7,189 nt of DNA from NCBI GenBank assembly GCA_050008465.1, contig JBEKMO010000151.1, positions 1-7,189 on the forward strand. The letters are read 5' to 3'. How positions within the stretch are numbered: the stretch's first letter is position 1; the number at the start of each line of letters is the position of its first letter. Shown here in pieces: positions 6,432 through 7,189 of the stretch. Both the position numbers and the translations under genes were made by a program. The notes under the pieces were generated by a model, which was given only the letters and a program-made list of their open reading frames with translations, did not search any database and was not told the DNA's origin. This DNA comes from Fen-330 sp050008465. GTDB lineage: Bacteria > Acidobacteriota > Terriglobia > Bryobacterales > Bryobacteraceae.

Positions 6432-6893
6432 ATGCAGGCGAATCGCATCCATCTCACGATTGACAGCAACCTGGCCGACGTGTTTCTGGTTGGCCTGCTC
6501 ATCAACAGCGCCTGTCGCTTCTTAGGCCTGGACGAGACAGAGGCTTACCAGATGGAACTCTGTGTGGTAGAGGCCGTGAACAACACGATCCGGCACGCCT
6601 ATCGCGGGCAGGCCGGGCACGAGGTCGCGGTGTCGGCGGCGATTTCCCCCGACCGGCTGGAATTCAGTGTCCGCGACAGGGGTTCGCCGATCTCCGAGGA
6701 CGATCTGGCAGTACTGCGGCGCGAAGCCTCCGCCACGGACTGCGATCCGTTCGCACTCGACCAATTGCCCGAGGGGGGCATGGGACTGGAGATCATGCGC
6801 GAGGTGATGGACCAGGTCGACTACGAGTCCAGGGGGGGCGTTAACTGCCTCCGAATGACGAAGCGGATTCCTTTCCCGGTGCTGGAGGCGTAG
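6432..6893 (+). CDS. RsbW-type anti-sigma factor / serine-protein kinase (GHKL ATPase)
   Basis: A 153-residue HATPase_c domain protein. The ATP-binding boxes are present: N-box ELCVVEAVNNTIRHAY (42-57, with Glu47 and the metal-coordinating Asn51), G1 box VRDRGSPI (80-87, Asp82 and Gly84), and G2 box EGGMGLEIM (114-122). This pattern without a histidine-phosphorylation domain is that of RsbW/SpoIIAB-like anti-sigma kinases. It should phosphorylate the STAS protein encoded just upstream and sequester a client when that protein is phosphorylated. The ATG at 6432 is chosen because homology begins there; the open frame extends upstream into the STAS gene but that part shows nothing family-like. 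The ribosome site is weak (GGA at 6424-6426), so coupling to the STAS gene 20 bases upstream is likely. Whether the client is a sigma factor cannot be read from the sequence. Confidence 0.9.
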   Translation: MQANRIHLTIDSNLADVFLVGLLINSACRFLGLDETEAYQMELCVVEAVNNTIRHAYRGQAGHEVAVSAAISPDRLEFSVRDRGSPISEDDLAVLRREASATDCDPFALDQLPEGGMGLEIMREVMDQVDYESRGGVNCLRMTKRIPFPVLEA

Positions 6894-6931
6894 CCTGGGC
6901 ACCATGCATTCCCCGGTTTCGCCGCGGCGAT

Positions 6932-6937
6932 GGAGGG
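6932..6937 (+). promoter_or_regulatory. Ribosome binding site for the response regulator gene
   Basis: GGAGGG seven bases upstream of the GTG at 6945. It favours GTG 6945 over the in-frame ATG at 6930, which itself overlaps this purine-rich stretch and has no ribosome site of its own. Confidence 0.6.
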
Positions 6938-6944
6938 TACGAAG

Positions 6945-7189
6945 GTGAAGGTTTTGTTCGCGGACGATTGCGAACTGCAGCGCAGAGCCATGGTGGCCCA
7001 CCTCGAGCAACGAGGTCACGAGGCTCTCGCCGCCAGCGACGGCGAGGAGGCCTGGGAGATCCTGCAACACAGCGCGGTGAACCTCGTGATCAGCGATTGG
7101 GCGATGCCCAGGATGGATGGTCTCGAGCTTTGCCGGAAGATCAGGGCCGCGGACCTGGGGCGCTACGTGAATGTCATCCTCTGCACCGC
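6945..7189 (+). CDS. Response regulator receiver domain protein, N-terminal part (truncated by window edge)
   Basis: The first 81 codons of a protein that continues past the right edge. It is a canonical receiver domain: acidic pair Asp7-Asp8 in VLFADD, phospho-acceptor Asp51 in LVISDWAMPRMDG, and Thr81 in VNVILCT at the expected switch position. All catalytic residues visible so far are intact, unlike the degenerate receiver of the TadZ/CpaE-like protein. The output domain is outside the window. The style SDW.MPRMDGLELCRKIR is common in receivers fused to PP2C (RsbU-type) phosphatases or GGDEF domains; next to a STAS and an RsbW-type gene a PP2C phosphatase output would make sense, but this is inference. 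The gap to the kinase gene is 51 bases, compatible with one operon. Confidence 0.88.
   Translation, partial: MKVLFADDCELQRRAMVAHLEQRGHEALAASDGEEAWEILQHSAVNLVISDWAMPRMDGLELCRKIRAADLGRYVNVILCT

Overview
The window is GC-rich, densely coding bacterial DNA with mixed start codons (ATG, GTG, TTG) and short intergenic gaps. Its gene content and the cluster of GC-rich palindromes fit a Gram-negative soil bacterium of the Acidobacteriota (Solibacter/Bryobacter-like). That assignment is inference from gene content and style, not from a phylogenetic marker.

Left half, minus strand, read from high to low coordinates: a heptose-1-phosphate adenylyltransferase (rfaE2/hldE C-terminal type, 3679-4152), the transcription-repair coupling factor mfd (215-3682) and the first 66 codons of a SurA-like periplasmic peptidyl-prolyl isomerase with a signal peptide (1-198, cut by the window edge). 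The rfaE2 stop and the mfd TTG start overlap (TTGA), and the isomerase follows mfd by 16 nt or less. The three genes look like one transcription unit joining LPS precursor synthesis, DNA repair and outer-membrane protein folding.

Upstream of it on the same strand is a small type II toxin-antitoxin locus: an intact antitoxin (4384-4611) and a RelE-family toxin frame (4214-4387) that overlaps it by GTGA but stops after 57 codons. The stop falls just before the conserved C-terminal part of the RelE fold, so the toxin looks broken.

The 265-base gap 4612-4876 separates the minus-strand genes from the plus-strand genes. It holds a good candidate promoter for the antitoxin and a run of about five adjacent hairpins (4679-4778) resembling a REP/MITE-type repeat.

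Right half, plus strand: a CpaE/TadZ-like protein with a degenerate receiver domain and a ParA/MinD-type ATPase domain whose Walker A motif lacks the usual lysines (4877-6028); a STAS anti-sigma factor antagonist (6076-6411); an RsbW-type GHKL anti-sigma/serine kinase (6432-6893); and the start of a response regulator (6945 to the window end). The last three form a partner-switching signalling module. The most interesting feature is its linkage to a TadZ/CpaE-like localisation-type ATPase, which suggests a phosphorylation switch coupled to a pilus, secretion or polarity factor. That coupling is a hypothesis.
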